From contig JAFGGA010000015.1 in NCBI GenBank assembly GCA_016930835.1, positions 1 through 40,423 on the forward strand: 40,423 nt of DNA, given 5' to 3'. This document shows, piece by piece, positions 16,463-25,927 of the stretch. The notes beneath the pieces are model-generated. The model was not told where the DNA came from and made no database searches. It was given only the letters and a program-made list of their open reading frames with translations. Made by a program: the position numbers and the translations under genes. The stretch comes from Deltaproteobacteria bacterium (GTDB taxonomy: Bacteria > Desulfobacterota > DSM-4660 > Desulfatiglandales > HGW-15). Position 1 is the stretch's first letter. Every line of letters begins with the position of its first letter.

Positions 16463-19400
16463 ATGACCAACAAAAGCATCAAAAAAGTCTCCGGTTCCGT
16501 AATGATTGTGGGCGGCGGTATAGCCGGTATGCAGTCCGCCTTGGATCTCGCCAACTCGGGTTACTATGTTTATCTGGTTGAGAAATCATCCGCCATTGGC
16601 GGGATCATGTCCCAGTTGGACAAGACATTCCCCACCAATGACTGCGCCATGTGAATCATCTCGCCTAAACTGGTCGAGGTCGGCCGGCATCTAAACATCG
16701 AACTGCTCACCAATACCGAACTCCTTGAACTGCAGGGTGAAAAAGGAAATTTCACCGCCAAGGTCATGCAAAAGCCGCGTTACGTGGATATCTCCAAATG
16801 CACGGGTTGCGGGGAGTGCGCCAAGGTCTGCCCGGTGGTCCTGGACAACGAATACGACATGGGACTCTCGAGCAAAAAAGCCGCCTATAAACTTTACCCC
16901 CAGGCCATTCCCGGGGCCTTTGCCATACAGAAAGCGGACAAGGCCCCATGTAGACTCGCCTGCCCGGCCGGGCTCAATGTTCAAGGCTATGTCCAGATGG
17001 TTGGACAGGGTAAATACAAAGAGGCCTTGGAAATTATCATGAAAGACCTCCCCCTTCCTGGCGTATTGGGAAGGATTTGCCCGCATGGTTGTGAAGATGC
17101 CTGCAGGCGCTGCGAAGTGGATGAAGCGGTGGCCATCAGGAATCTCAAGCGGGTGGCTGCTGATCAGTTTGATCCCAGGGCGATAAAAGTGCCATGCGCT
17201 CCACCCCGAAAGGAAAAGGCGGCCATCATCGGTTCAGGACCGGCCGGTTTATCCGCCGCCTATCATCTTGCGAGAAAAGGGATATTATCCACCATCTTTG
17301 AGGCACTGCCTGAGCCCGGCGGGATGCTGCGCGTTGGGATCCCGGGACATAGGCTTCCACGAAACATCCTGGACCAAGAGATCGAGGTGATCACCAACCT
17401 GGGAGTGGAGATCAAAACCAACGCACCCATAGGGCCGGACCTGACCATCGATGCTCTTTTCAAGAAGGGATATGAGGCTGTTTACCTGGCCATCGGCGCC
17501 CACAAGGGCATGGAATTAGGCATCCCAGGCGAAAAGGCCGAGGGTGTTCAACAAGGTGTGGATTTCTTGAGAGAAGTAAACCTGAAAGGCACGGCCCCAG
17601 TGGGCAAAAAACTCGCCATCATCGGAGGCGGAAATGTGGCCATTGATGTGGCCCGCTCCGCGGTTCGTCTGGGTGCGAAAGAGGTTAATATCATTTATAG
17701 ACGCACCCGCGCGGAGATGCCCGCATGGGAAGAAGAGATCCAGGCGGCGGAAGACGAAGGGACCGCCATTACCTATCTATCCGCTCCGCAAGAGGTCTTG
17801 ACGCAGGATGGCAAGGTCGTGGGTCTGCGCTGCGTTCGAATGGAATTGGGTGAACCGGACTCATCCGGACGAAGAAGACCCGTCCCCATCCCCGGAAGTG
17901 AATACGATCTCGAGATCGATCAGCTGATTCCGTCCATCGGCCAGACCCCTGATCTCTCCATCATCGGTGATATTGAAGACGTGGGCACCTCTCGCTGGGG
18001 AACCATAGAAGTGGACCCCATCACCTATGCCACCACCAAACCAGGGCTTTTTGCCGGCGGCGATGTACAGACCGGACCATGGGTGGCCATTGGTGCCATT
18101 GCGGCCGGGAAAGAGGCGGCGGAGTCCATTCTCCGATACCTGGACGGGCGTGACATGGCTGAAGGCCGGGAACCCATCACCAATGAGAACCCTCAATACC
18201 GTCCCATACCTGAAAGGATCAAAAAGCAGGCGCGGTCCGCCATGAAAGAACTACCCATTCACGATAGGGTTGGCAATTTTCATGAAGTGGAACTGGGTTA
18301 TGATGAAGAAACAGGAAAAAGCGAGGCCAATCGATGCCTGAACTGTGGTTATTGCTGTGAATGTTTCCAATGCGTGGATGCGTGTATTGCTGAAGCCGTG
18401 TGCCACGACCAGCAACCTGTCGAACGCGATATCACGATCGGCTCCGTCATCCTATGTCCGGGCGCTTCTCTGTTTGATCCCTCACCATACGAGGGGTTCT
18501 ATAAATATAACCAGCATCCCAATATCCTGACCAGTACGGAATTTGAACGGATCTTAAGTGCCACGGGCCCGACCATGGGCCACATGAAAAGGCCATCGGA
18601 TGGAAAAGAACCGACGAAGATTGCGTGGCTCCAATGCGTAGGTTCCAGGGACACGGCCCATTGCAATAATGGTTACTGTTCAGCCGTGTGTTGCATGTAT
18701 GCCATCAAGGAGGCGGTCATTGCAAAGGAACACATGAAAGGGGATCTGGATACGGCTATCTTTTTTATGGATATCCGCACCTATGGAAAGGACTATGAAA
18801 AATATTACAACCGTGCCAAAGACGAACACGGTGTCCGGTTCATACGGTCCAGGGTTCATACCATCGATCCAATGGGTCATGATCTGATCCTCAAGTATTC
18901 CGATGAGATGGGTCAACTTCATGAAGAGATGTTTGATATGGCTGTCCTGTCTGTCGGCTTTGAAATCGATCAAGAAAGGATCGAATTCGCCGGCCGTTTG
19001 GGCATATCCCTCAACAAATACAACTTCGCCCTCACCCCCGCGTTCAAACCCGTTGAGACGTCCCGTCCCGGGGTTTATGTATCCGGTATTTTTCAGGCTC
19101 CCAAGGATATACCCAGTTCCGTCACGGAAGCAAGCGCCTCTGCGTGTGCAGCGAGTATCGACCTGAGTGAGGCCCGTGGAACGGATATCAAGACCCTGTC
19201 CATGCCGGAAGAGATTGATGTTTCCGATCAAGATCCCAGGATCGGCGTGTTTGTTTGTGATTGCGGCATCAATATCGCCGGGGTGGTGGATGTCCCAGCT
19301 GTGGTGGTATATGCCAAATCCCTTCCTAACGTGGTTTACGCACAAGAAAATCTCTTCTCCTGTTCCCAAGATACCCAGGACAGGATGAAGGGGATCATTA

Positions 19401-20902
19401 AAGAGAATTCCTTAAATCGTGTGGTGGTGGCATCTTGTTCACCCAGGACCCATGAACCGTTGTTTCAAGAAACCATGCAGGCCTGTGGTCTGAATAAATA
19501 CCTCTTTGAAATGGCCAATATCAGGGACCAGGATTCCTGGGTGCATGGGAGCAACCCCGAGGCCGCCACCCGAAAAGCCAAAGACCTGGTGCGAATGGCT
19601 GCGGCCCGCGCCGCCCTTCTGACGCCTCTTCAAGAAAAACGGATACCCATTACCATGCGGGCCCTTGTGATCGGTGGTGGTGTGGCGGGGATGAACGCCG
19701 CTCTAGGTCTGGCGGATCAAGGGTTTGAGACAATCATAGTGGAAAAAGAGGCCCAATTGGGTGGTCTGGCCAGAGAATTGACGACCACCATCGAGGGCGA
19801 TGATATACAGCGGTATCTCATCGAACTCATGGATCGGATCAACCGCCACGAAAAGATCCAGGTGCTTACGGAGACCCTTATTGTTGGTTTCGGGGGCTTT
19901 AAGGGTAATTTTTATACGGAACTTATGGTGGGCCCTGCCATGTACGCGCGTAAGATCGAACATGGTGTGGTGATCTTGGCCACCGGGGCCATCGAATACA
20001 AACCCAAAGAATACCTGTACGGGGAAGATCACCGTATCATGACCCAGATCGATCTCGGGAAACGGCTCGAGGTCAAGGGTGCGGATGACCTGAATCAAGT
20101 GGTCATGATTCAATGCGTGGGATCAAGGAACGAAGAGAATCCCAATTGCTCCCGCATCTGTTGCCAGAGCGCCATCAAAAACGCCCTGCATATCAAGGAA
20201 TTGAACCCGGATACCGAGGTATGGATCTTATACCGTGATATTCGCACATACGGCCTCCACGAGGATTATTACACCGCCGCCCGGAAAAACGGCGTTAAAT
20301 TTTTCAGATTCTCAAAAGATGAACCGCCGCGTGTGGAGGCAACGGACAAAGGCCTTTTTGTAATATTCAAGGATCATGTGCTTCAACGGGATCTCAGGGT
20401 CCCCACCGATCTATTGGCCTTGAGCGCGGGTATGGTCCCAACGGACACCGGTGAGCTGGCCTCCATCATCAAACTCCCGAGAAACGAGCAAGGTTATTTC
20501 TTGGAGGCCCATGTAAAGCTGCGTCCCGTGGATCTGGCCAATGACGGCATCTTCCTGTGCGGCACGGCACATGGCCCGAAACTCATCACGGAAAGCATTT
20601 CCCAGGCATATGCGGCCGCATCGAGGGCCGCGACATTTTTATCTCAACCGGAAATCATTCTGTCCGCCGTGACGGCAAAAGTGGACCAGTCCCGCTGTGC
20701 GGCCTGCTTGATATGCGTCCGGGTCTGTCCCTACAATGTCCCCCGGATCAATGAAAACGGCGTGAGCGAGATCGATGAGGCCCTTTGCCACGGATGCGGG
20801 ATCTGCGCATCCGAATGTCCCGCAAAGGCCATCGAATTAAACTGGTACGAGGATCAGCAAATCATGAGCAAATTGGATTCATTGCTGGAAGGGGTTCTCT
20901 GA
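16463..20902 (+). CDS. hdrA: Giant HdrA-type electron-transfer flavoprotein, selenoprotein (UGA at 16652-16654)
   Basis: A 1,479-residue selenoprotein if the TGA at codon 64 is read as Sec; it is exactly as long as the operon A paralog. The Sec replaces Cys64 of that copy, in NDCAMU-IISPK against NDCSMC-IISPK, and Cys73 is Val here. All other parts are kept: N-terminal FAD motif GGGIAG, ferredoxin [12 protein letters not shown], GltD/NfnB-like insert with [11 protein letters not shown] and the NAD(P)H motif [10 protein letters not shown], the HdrA cluster [13 protein letters not shown], the second half with [10 protein letters not shown], and the C-terminal ferredoxin ([11 protein letters not shown] and [11 protein letters not shown]). 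The ATG at 16463 is chosen by alignment with the paralog; an upstream in-frame start at 16424 would add 13 residues. Its stop overlaps the mvhD start (TGATG). Without Sec the gene appears broken into a 64-codon piece and a late-starting ORF. Confidence 0.92.
16652..16687 (+). promoter_or_regulatory. Sec codon and SECIS-like hairpin in hdrA (operon B)
   Basis: The UGA at 16652-16654 is followed by CUGGUC (16670-16675), loop GAGGUC (16676-16681) and GGCCGG (16682-16687). All six stem positions pair, counting two G-U pairs. The loop resembles the AGGUCU loop of the E. coli fdhF SECIS as I recall it, and lies about 25-30 bases after the start of the UGA. The Cys paralog has TTGGTG-GAATGC-GGAAGA at this place, which does not form the stem. 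Confidence 0.78.
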
Positions 20903-21333
20903 TGAAAGACTTCGATCCCATTATTATTACGTTCTGTTGTAACGCGTGAGGGTATACCGCCGCGGACCTGGCAGGTTCCATGCGACTTCAATACCCGGAG
21001 GCCATCCGGATCATACGTGTACCGTGTACCGGGAAAGTGGATATCCTCCATATCCTAAAATCCTTTGAAAAAGGCGCGGACGGTGTGTATATCGTGGGGT
21101 GCCTTGAGGGAGACTGTCGCTTTGACAACGGCAATCTTCGGGCCCGAAAACGGGTTCAACAGGCCCAGGCCCTGCTCGATAAGATCGGAATCGGTGGAGA
21201 GCGCGTACAGATGTACAATCTTTCATCGGGTGAGGGTCCGTTGTTTGCGGAAATAGCCGCTGAAATGACGGCAAAAATAAAAGAAATGGGGCCGAATCCC
21301 CTTAAGGAAGCACTCAAGAAACAGGCAGCATGA
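20902..21333 (+). CDS. mvhD: MvhD-type electron-transfer subunit, selenoprotein (UGA at 20947-20949)
   Basis: A 143-residue protein when the TGA at codon 16 is read as selenocysteine. The start at 20902 overlaps the hdrA stop by one base (TGATG), which points to coupled translation. The N-terminus reads ITFCCNAUGYTAADLAGSMR, parallel to the operon A copy; later motifs are VPCTGKVD and GCLEGDCRF. It should shuttle electrons between HdrA and MetVF via an iron-sulfur cluster with a Sec ligand or nearby Sec. Annotators that stop at TGA would place the start at 20980. Confidence 0.92.
20947..20979 (+). promoter_or_regulatory. Sec codon and SECIS-like hairpin in mvhD (operon B)
   Basis: The same GGACCU-GGC-AGGUUCC hairpin (20964-20979) at the same distance from the UGA as in operon A. 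The bases at 20957-20982 are identical to 9200-9225, including every third codon position, while flanking synonymous positions differ. Confidence 0.75.
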
Positions 21334-21349
21334 AGGGAGGTCAAATCAC

Positions 21350-22018
21350 ATGATTGTTGCGGAAAAGAAACCCATTGAAGAGATTATTGAAGAGATCAAG
21401 GATTACAAAAAGATCCTCATTGCCGGCTGCAATGAATGCGTGACGGTATGCGAGGCCGGTGGTAAGAAGGAAGTAGGGGTACTGGCGTCGGCACTACGCA
21501 TGTATTTCATTAATAACGGGAAAAAGATGGAAATCGATGAAGTCACCCTTGAACGCCAGTGTGACCATGAATATTTAGAGGAGATCCGCAACCAGATCGG
21601 CCAATACGATGCGGTCGTATCCTTGGCATGCGGTGTGGGGGTCCAGTTTATGGCGGAGAAATATCGACGGATTCCCATTTATCCGGGTGTGAATACCAGC
21701 TTTATGGGGGTTACGGAAGAAAGGGGCGTATGGACCGAAAGATGTCAAGGATGCGGCCAATGTATTTTAGCCAGGACCGCCTCCATCTGCCCCATATCCC
21801 GATGTGCCAAGAGGCTGTTAAATGGCCCCTGCGGCGGAAGCACCAACGGGAAATGTGAAATCAGTAAGGATCTGGACTGCGCTTGGCAACTGATTATCGA
21901 TCGTCTGAAAGAATTGAACCGGCTTGATGATTACGAGAAGCTGCTACCGATTAAAGACTGGTCAACCGAGAGGGCTGGCGGGCCCAGAAAAGTGGTGAGG
22001 GAGGATGTGAGACTATGA
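21350..22018 (+). CDS. metV: MetV, methylenetetrahydrofolate reductase accessory subunit (second copy)
   Basis: A 222-residue paralog of the operon A MetV, with exactly the same length. Cysteine motifs GCNECVTVC, CQGCGQC, CPISRC and NGPCGGS are retained, as are the C-terminal KDW and GGPRKVVRED phrases (KDW and GGPRRSIREE in copy A). A strong AGGGAGG ribosome binding site lies nine bases before the ATG. The stop overlaps the metF start (ATGA). It probably binds metal or an iron-sulfur cluster and links MetF to MvhD/HdrA. Confidence 0.88.
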   Translation: MIVAEKKPIEEIIEEIKDYKKILIAGCNECVTVCEAGGKKEVGVLASALRMYFINNGKKMEIDEVTLERQCDHEYLEEIRNQIGQYDAVVSLACGVGVQFMAEKYRRIPIYPGVNTSFMGVTEERGVWTERCQGCGQCILARTASICPISRCAKRLLNGPCGGSTNGKCEISKDLDCAWQLIIDRLKELNRLDDYEKLLPIKDWSTERAGGPRKVVREDVRL

Positions 22019-22953
22019 TTGAGACAAAGACACCCAGCAAACTTGAAAAAATCCTGTCATCCGGTCACATGGCCGTCACATCCGAGTGCGGTCCCCCGAG
22101 GGGTAGCAACCCGGAGGCTGTCACGAAAAAGGCTGAACTGATACGGAACCATGTGGATGCCATCAATATCACGGATAACCAGACGGCCGTCACCCGTCTC
22201 TGCAGTCTGGCATCTTGCATCCACCTTAAGATGATGGGGATCGAGCCTACCCTGCAAATGGTGACCAGGGACCGTAATCGAATCGCTCTGCAGAGTGATA
22301 TCCTGGGAGCGGCATCCTTTGATATCCATAATATCCTCTGCCTTTCAGGGGATCATCAATCATTCGGCGATTGCCCGACCGGCCAGAATGTCTTTGATCT
22401 GGATTCCATGCAACTCATCCAGACCGTTCGTTTGATGCGGGATGAAGGCAAGTTTTTAGGCGGTGATGGAATCGATCGCCCCCCCCAATTATTTGTGGGT
22501 GCGGCCGCCAATCCCTTTGCCGATCCCTTTGAAATACGCGTGCCTCGCCTGGCCAAAAAGGTGGCTGCCGGTGTGGAATTTATTCAAACCCAATGCATCT
22601 ATAACCTGGATAAATTCGAATTGTGGATGAAACAGGTTCGTGACCGAGGGCTCCATGAAAAAGTATATATCCTGGCGGGTGTGACGCCGCTCAAATCCGC
22701 CGGTATGGCCAAATACATGAAAAACCGTGTCCCCGGAATGGATGTCCCTGATGAGGTCGTACACCGGATGAGCGGCGTTTCTAAAGAAAAACAGGCCGAG
22801 GAAGGCATTAACATATGTGTGGAATCCATTCAAAGGCTTAAGGAGATCGAGGGGGTTCGCGGTTTCCATATCATGGCTATTGAATGGGAACAGAAGGTCC
22901 CGGAGATCGTGGAACGAAGCGGCCTTTTCCCAAGGCCGAAAATAGAAATGTAA
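22015..22953 (+). CDS. metF: Methylenetetrahydrofolate reductase MetF (second copy)
   Basis: A 312-residue MetF of the same subtype as the operon A copy. Visible motifs are TSECGPPRGS, DAINITDNQTAVTRLC, VTRDRNRIALQSD, LCLSGDHQSFGDCP, GAAANPFADP and FIQTQCIYN. It interconverts methylene- and methyl-tetrahydrofolate. The ATG overlaps the metV stop. The closing codons contain a CGGCCTT-AAGGCCG hairpin (22919-22937) but no T-run follows, so it is not called as a terminator. The MetV and MetF pairs of operons A and B look like old duplicates that moved together with hdrA and mvhD. Confidence 0.93.
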   Translation: MIETKTPSKLEKILSSGHMAVTSECGPPRGSNPEAVTKKAELIRNHVDAINITDNQTAVTRLCSLASCIHLKMMGIEPTLQMVTRDRNRIALQSDILGAASFDIHNILCLSGDHQSFGDCPTGQNVFDLDSMQLIQTVRLMRDEGKFLGGDGIDRPPQLFVGAAANPFADPFEIRVPRLAKKVAAGVEFIQTQCIYNLDKFELWMKQVRDRGLHEKVYILAGVTPLKSAGMAKYMKNRVPGMDVPDEVVHRMSGVSKEKQAEEGINICVESIQRLKEIEGVRGFHIMAIEWEQKVPEIVERSGLFPRPKIEM

Positions 22954-23011
22954 TTGACACTTTTTTGACTTTAATGCATCTTAGAATAACGATTATGAAG
23001 GAGGTATCACA

Positions 23012-23392
23012 ATGTCCCAAAAATACATTTTAGTGGTGGATGATGATCCTGATCTGGTGGAGACCGTGGCCATGATGCTGGAGAGCAAAGGATGTGAAGT
23101 CGGTAAGGCCTATGACGGTATGGAAGGCGAAGAATCCATCAAAGAACGCCGCCCGGATTTGATCATTCTCGATATCATGATGCCCCGTAAGGACGGTTAT
23201 GTGCTGTGTGCCGAGCTGAAAGCCAAAAAAGAGACCAGGGATATACCCGTCATTCTATTAACGGCCGTGGGGGAGGCGGTTCCCACCACACGATATTCAC
23301 ATGCCGACGGTATGGCCACCGAAGCGGATGAATACATCCCCAAACCCATTGATACCGAGGGTCTTTGGAGTGCGATCAACAATCTTCTCTAA
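23012..23392 (+). CDS. Single-domain response regulator
   Basis: A 126-residue CheY-like receiver with no output domain: acidic residues in VVDDDPD, phospho-acceptor Asp54 in IILDIMMPRKDG, Thr in LLTAVG and Lys in PKPID. A strong GAAGGAGG lies nine bases before the ATG. It starts 58 bases after metF of operon B on the same strand and may be co-transcribed with it; a TTGACA (22954-22959) in the gap could also give it its own promoter, though the matching -10 is poor. Its kinase is unknown; the nearby hybrid and Rossmann-type kinases are candidates. Confidence 0.88.
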   Translation: MSQKYILVVDDDPDLVETVAMMLESKGCEVGKAYDGMEGEESIKERRPDLIILDIMMPRKDGYVLCAELKAKKETRDIPVILLTAVGEAVPTTRYSHADGMATEADEYIPKPIDTEGLWSAINNLL

Positions 23393-23399
23393 TTTTGTA

Positions 23400-23611
23400 C
23401 ATTCATCCCCTTCCCTTCTCACTTAAATCGTGCTTATCCAGAAATACCCCGAATTCCCTTCCCTTGACGGGGGAGGGCGTCGGCGTGAGCTCAGCCGAAC
23501 GGTTAGGGTGGGGGCGGAAAAATTAGGTATATCACAAAGAATCCCTTATTATTGCCCTCTCCCTACCCCCCTCCCGTGAAAGGTCTCTGAAGGCAGGAGG
23601 GATTGATGAAT
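23400..23611. repeat. C-rich palindromic dispersed repeat
   Basis: This occupies most of the 309-base gap 23393-23701. It starts with ATTCATCCCC and ends with GGAGGGATTGATGAAT, so the ends are roughly inverted copies. Inside are ATCCAGAAATACCCCGAAT (shared with 11293), TTGACGGGGGAGGG and CTACCCCCCTCCCG. No gene is seen. Confidence 0.65.
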
Positions 23612-23701
23612 ATACGCTAAGCAAGGTTTATCATAAAGATGGAAGGGGCTTGCTACCCGAATTTCCGTTAAACATAAAACCACCCCGGAGACCAACCCTA
23701 T

Positions 23702-24718
23702 ATGACTCTCCCAACGAGACTCGGTGGATTTAAAATACTCAAGGGTCTGGCCCATTTTTCCATGGTTTGGCCGGATAAAGAACAAAAACGACCGGCAGAC
23801 TTGTATTCAGCCATGGCTCAAAAAAAGATCAATCTCCCATATTGCGCCCATATCCATTATGAAGGTAACTGGGGTGTGGATATTATCGTAGAGTCCATTG
23901 AAGGATTGCGTGTTTCACTCCTGTTCGAAGAGTTTTTTGGAAGGTCATTTCACCATGTCCCGGAAAGCGCCGTCATTTCCGTATTTCCGCACAAAAAAAA
24001 TCCGGAGGTCATTGGAAAATTATTGGAAGTGTTTGAACGAAACAAGATTGCGCCCGGCGCCTTGGGTCATTCCCCTTCGGCGGTCTCCATTATCCTGAGG
24101 GATGAAGAGGTCAGGAATGCCAGGAATGCCCTGTTTGAACCCTTCAGCTTTAGTGCCTATCGGACCCCTGAGGATTGGAAACTGGCCCAAAAAGGAAATG
24201 AACAGCTATATAAAGAAGTGATTGCGACCTATCAGGAACAGAGACCCAAAGTATACGGGCTGGAACTTTATGAAGGACAACAATTGCTGCTGGCGAAGAC
24301 ATCAAAATCCAAGATCACTCAACTCGGCTGGGTATTTAACCATTTTGCAGCATGCGGCATTCACCTTACATTCACCATCATAGGTCCTGCAGGGGGAGAT
24401 GAAGGCATGATCTTTGCCTTTTCCTTGCAAGAATCCTCAAATCCCGATGATTCTCAGTCTGCAAATCGATTCAAATACGAAATGGATTTGGTTCGAATCT
24501 CACCGGTATGTGTCTTTTCCATGAACGGACCCCATTTCGGAGATCGTTATGGAATTGCCAGTGAACTCTTGAGATCACTTGATCGAAAGAAGATCGAACT
24601 TCTTTGTTTGAGCTGCACCATTGCATCCATTACCGGGGTCTTGCCTGCCGAACAGACGGATGCCGCTGTTGAAGCGATTCAAGATTGTTTTGATGTCCCT
24701 GCGGTGATTAAGAAGTAA
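23702..24718 (+). CDS. ACT-domain protein resembling aspartate-kinase regulatory region
   Basis: A 338-residue cytoplasmic protein. The middle and C-terminal parts resemble tandem ACT domains like those at the end of aspartate kinase: AVISVFPHKKNPEVIGKLLE, APGALGHSPSAVSIIL and a later repeat of DRYGIASELLRSLDRKK followed by CTIASITGVLPAEQTDAAV. No kinase domain is present. ACT domains bind amino acids and control metabolic enzymes or act alone as regulators, so an amino-acid-sensing role is plausible but the ligand cannot be told. The ATG at 23702 has only a distant GGAG upstream, so the start is moderately sure. It stands alone between two repeat blocks. Confidence 0.7.
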   Translation: MTLPTRLGGFKILKGLAHFSMVWPDKEQKRPADLYSAMAQKKINLPYCAHIHYEGNWGVDIIVESIEGLRVSLLFEEFFGRSFHHVPESAVISVFPHKKNPEVIGKLLEVFERNKIAPGALGHSPSAVSIILRDEEVRNARNALFEPFSFSAYRTPEDWKLAQKGNEQLYKEVIATYQEQRPKVYGLELYEGQQLLLAKTSKSKITQLGWVFNHFAACGIHLTFTIIGPAGGDEGMIFAFSLQESSNPDDSQSANRFKYEMDLVRISPVCVFSMNGPHFGDRYGIASELLRSLDRKKIELLCLSCTIASITGVLPAEQTDAAVEAIQDCFDVPAVIKK

Positions 24719-24727
24719 TCAGGAAGA

Positions 24728-24755
24728 GGGCTCCAGAGGTTTGGACCTCTTTCCC
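24728..24755 (+). terminator. Hairpin after the ACT-domain gene
   Basis: AGAGGT-TTGG-ACCTCT (24735-24750) is a perfect six-pair stem, extended by outer GGG and CCC. It lies ten bases after the stop codon. An A-run rather than a T-run follows, so termination strength on this strand is doubtful. Confidence 0.4.
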
Positions 24756-24784
24756 AAAAAAATTAGATAAGGAATCTTGATGGT

Positions 24785-24957
24785 CTCGTAAAAAATCGAA
24801 AAATACCCGTTTTTGTCATTCCGGCCTGCCTGTGCGTGTCCACACGCGGACAGGTGAAGACAGGAATCCAGTGTTTTCAAATCGTTATATGGGCTATGGA
24901 CCCCGACTGCAGTCTACCCCGTACTTGATACGGGGGTGGGGGGACGACTTTGTACGG
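24785..24957. repeat. MITE-like element, degenerate copy
   Basis: It begins CTCGTAAAAAATCG and ends ACGACTTTGTACGGT, a worn version of the element at 37304-37447. Shared inner phrases are TTTTTGTCATTCCG, GGAATCCAGT, GTTAxATGGGCT, GGACCCCG and GCAGTCTACCCCGTACTTG. It contains the 17-base hairpin (24918-24934). It has no coding capacity. Confidence 0.75.
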
Positions 24958-24962
24958 TATTC

Positions 24963-25160
24963 ATCGAGAAATGCCCCATATTCCCCTCCCCTTGCGGGAG
25001 GCACGCATCGAAATATCCCCCTCCCCTTGTGGGATGGATGCGTCTGAATATCCCTCTCCCCTTACGGGGAGAACCGCATCGAAATATTTCACTCTTGCGG
25101 GAGGCACGCATCGAAATATTCCCCTCCCCTTGCGGGAGGGGTTAGGGGAGGGGTAAACAG
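24963..25160. repeat. Short tandem array of C-rich palindromes
   Basis: Units of about 35 bases, GCACGCATCGAAATAT followed by a CCCCTCCCCTTGCGGGAGG palindrome, occur four to five times with variation, ending in GGGGTTAGGGGAGGGG. Another copy of the 17-base hairpin (CCCGTACCTGATACGGG) lies at 25178-25194. No gene lies in the gap 24719-25259. Confidence 0.75.
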
Positions 25161-25259
25161 AATGGCTTAGAACCTTTCCCGTACCTGATACGGGGGGGTG
25201 TGTAGAAAAGCGTAAAAAGGGGAATTAACGGATAGATACCAAATAGTAAGGAGCCTGCC

Positions 25260-25808
25260 ATGACCAAAAAAGTTTTAGTCCCCATCGCCGACGGGACTGA
25301 AGAAATCGAAGCGATCTGCATCATTGACGTCCTGCGACGGGCCGGGGCCGATGTGATCGTTGCCTCGGTAGATGAATTGCAGATTATCGCATCCAGGGGA
25401 GTCAGGATCATCGCTGATAAACTCATCACGGAATGTATAGGTGAGACCTATGATCTCATTGCCCTGCCCGGTGGAATGCCCGGCGCGGAACATCTGCGTG
25501 ATTCAGATGTGCTGATTGCCCTTTTAAAACAACATATCGAACAGGGCCGTTACTATGGGGCCATTTGTGCATCACCCGTGGTTGTTTTACAGTATCACGG
25601 GTTTTTACAGTCCCAATCAGCCACTGCTCACCCTCAATTCGCGGGCCAACTGGACAATCCCGCAGCGATCGAATCCCGGGTGGTGGTGGACGGCCATTGC
25701 ATCACCAGCCGCGGCCCGGGAACGGCCATTGAATTTGCACTCAAATCGGTGGAAATACTTTATCATGAGAAAAAGGCCGGGGATATAGCTATGTCAATGG
25801 TTGTATGA
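25260..25808 (+). CDS. DJ-1/PfpI family protein
   Basis: A 182-residue protein of the DJ-1/ThiJ/PfpI superfamily. The conserved Glu17 (DGTEEIEA) and the nucleophile-elbow Cys103 (GAICASP) match the Glu18/Cys106 pair of human DJ-1, and ALPGGMPGAEHLRDS is a family signature. Members act as protein or nucleotide deglycases, redox-sensing chaperones or glyoxalases, and the exact reaction cannot be assigned. The length is typical. TAAGGAGCCTGCC precedes the ATG at 25260. The gene lies after a repeat block and 120 bases before the cytidylate-kinase-like gene. Confidence 0.88.
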   Translation: MTKKVLVPIADGTEEIEAICIIDVLRRAGADVIVASVDELQIIASRGVRIIADKLITECIGETYDLIALPGGMPGAEHLRDSDVLIALLKQHIEQGRYYGAICASPVVVLQYHGFLQSQSATAHPQFAGQLDNPAAIESRVVVDGHCITSRGPGTAIEFALKSVEILYHEKKAGDIAMSMVV

Positions 25809-25822
25809 ACGGAAACATTTTC

Positions 25823-25840
25823 AGGGTCAATCCCTTTTTT
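25823..25840 (+). terminator. Weak rho-independent terminator
   Basis: AGGG-TCAAT-CCCT forms a four-pair stem directly followed by a T-run (25835-25840), 15 bases after the DJ-1 stop codon. The stem is short, so the call is tentative. Confidence 0.4.
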
Positions 25841-25927
25841 AACCCTCCCATCAGAAACGTGATAAAAAAAAATCATTGGTTCGTCAAATATTGAATCTCA
25901 GAAATCAAAAAACAAAGGAGGAACCAT

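Noticed and set aside
16424-16654. Short ORF ending at TGA, read as a truncated hdrA pseudogene
   Set aside because: The frame is open for another 1,415 codons after the TGA, aligns in length with the intact paralog, and a SECIS-like hairpin follows; selenocysteine explains it better.
22919-22937. Terminator at the end of operon B
   Set aside because: The CGGCCTT/AAGGCCG stem lies inside the last metF codons and is followed by A's, not T's.
24963-25160. CRISPR-like array of short repeats and spacers
   Set aside because: Spacers are themselves repeated (GCACGCATCGAAATAT), unit lengths drift, and there are no cas genes; it is a palindromic tandem repeat.
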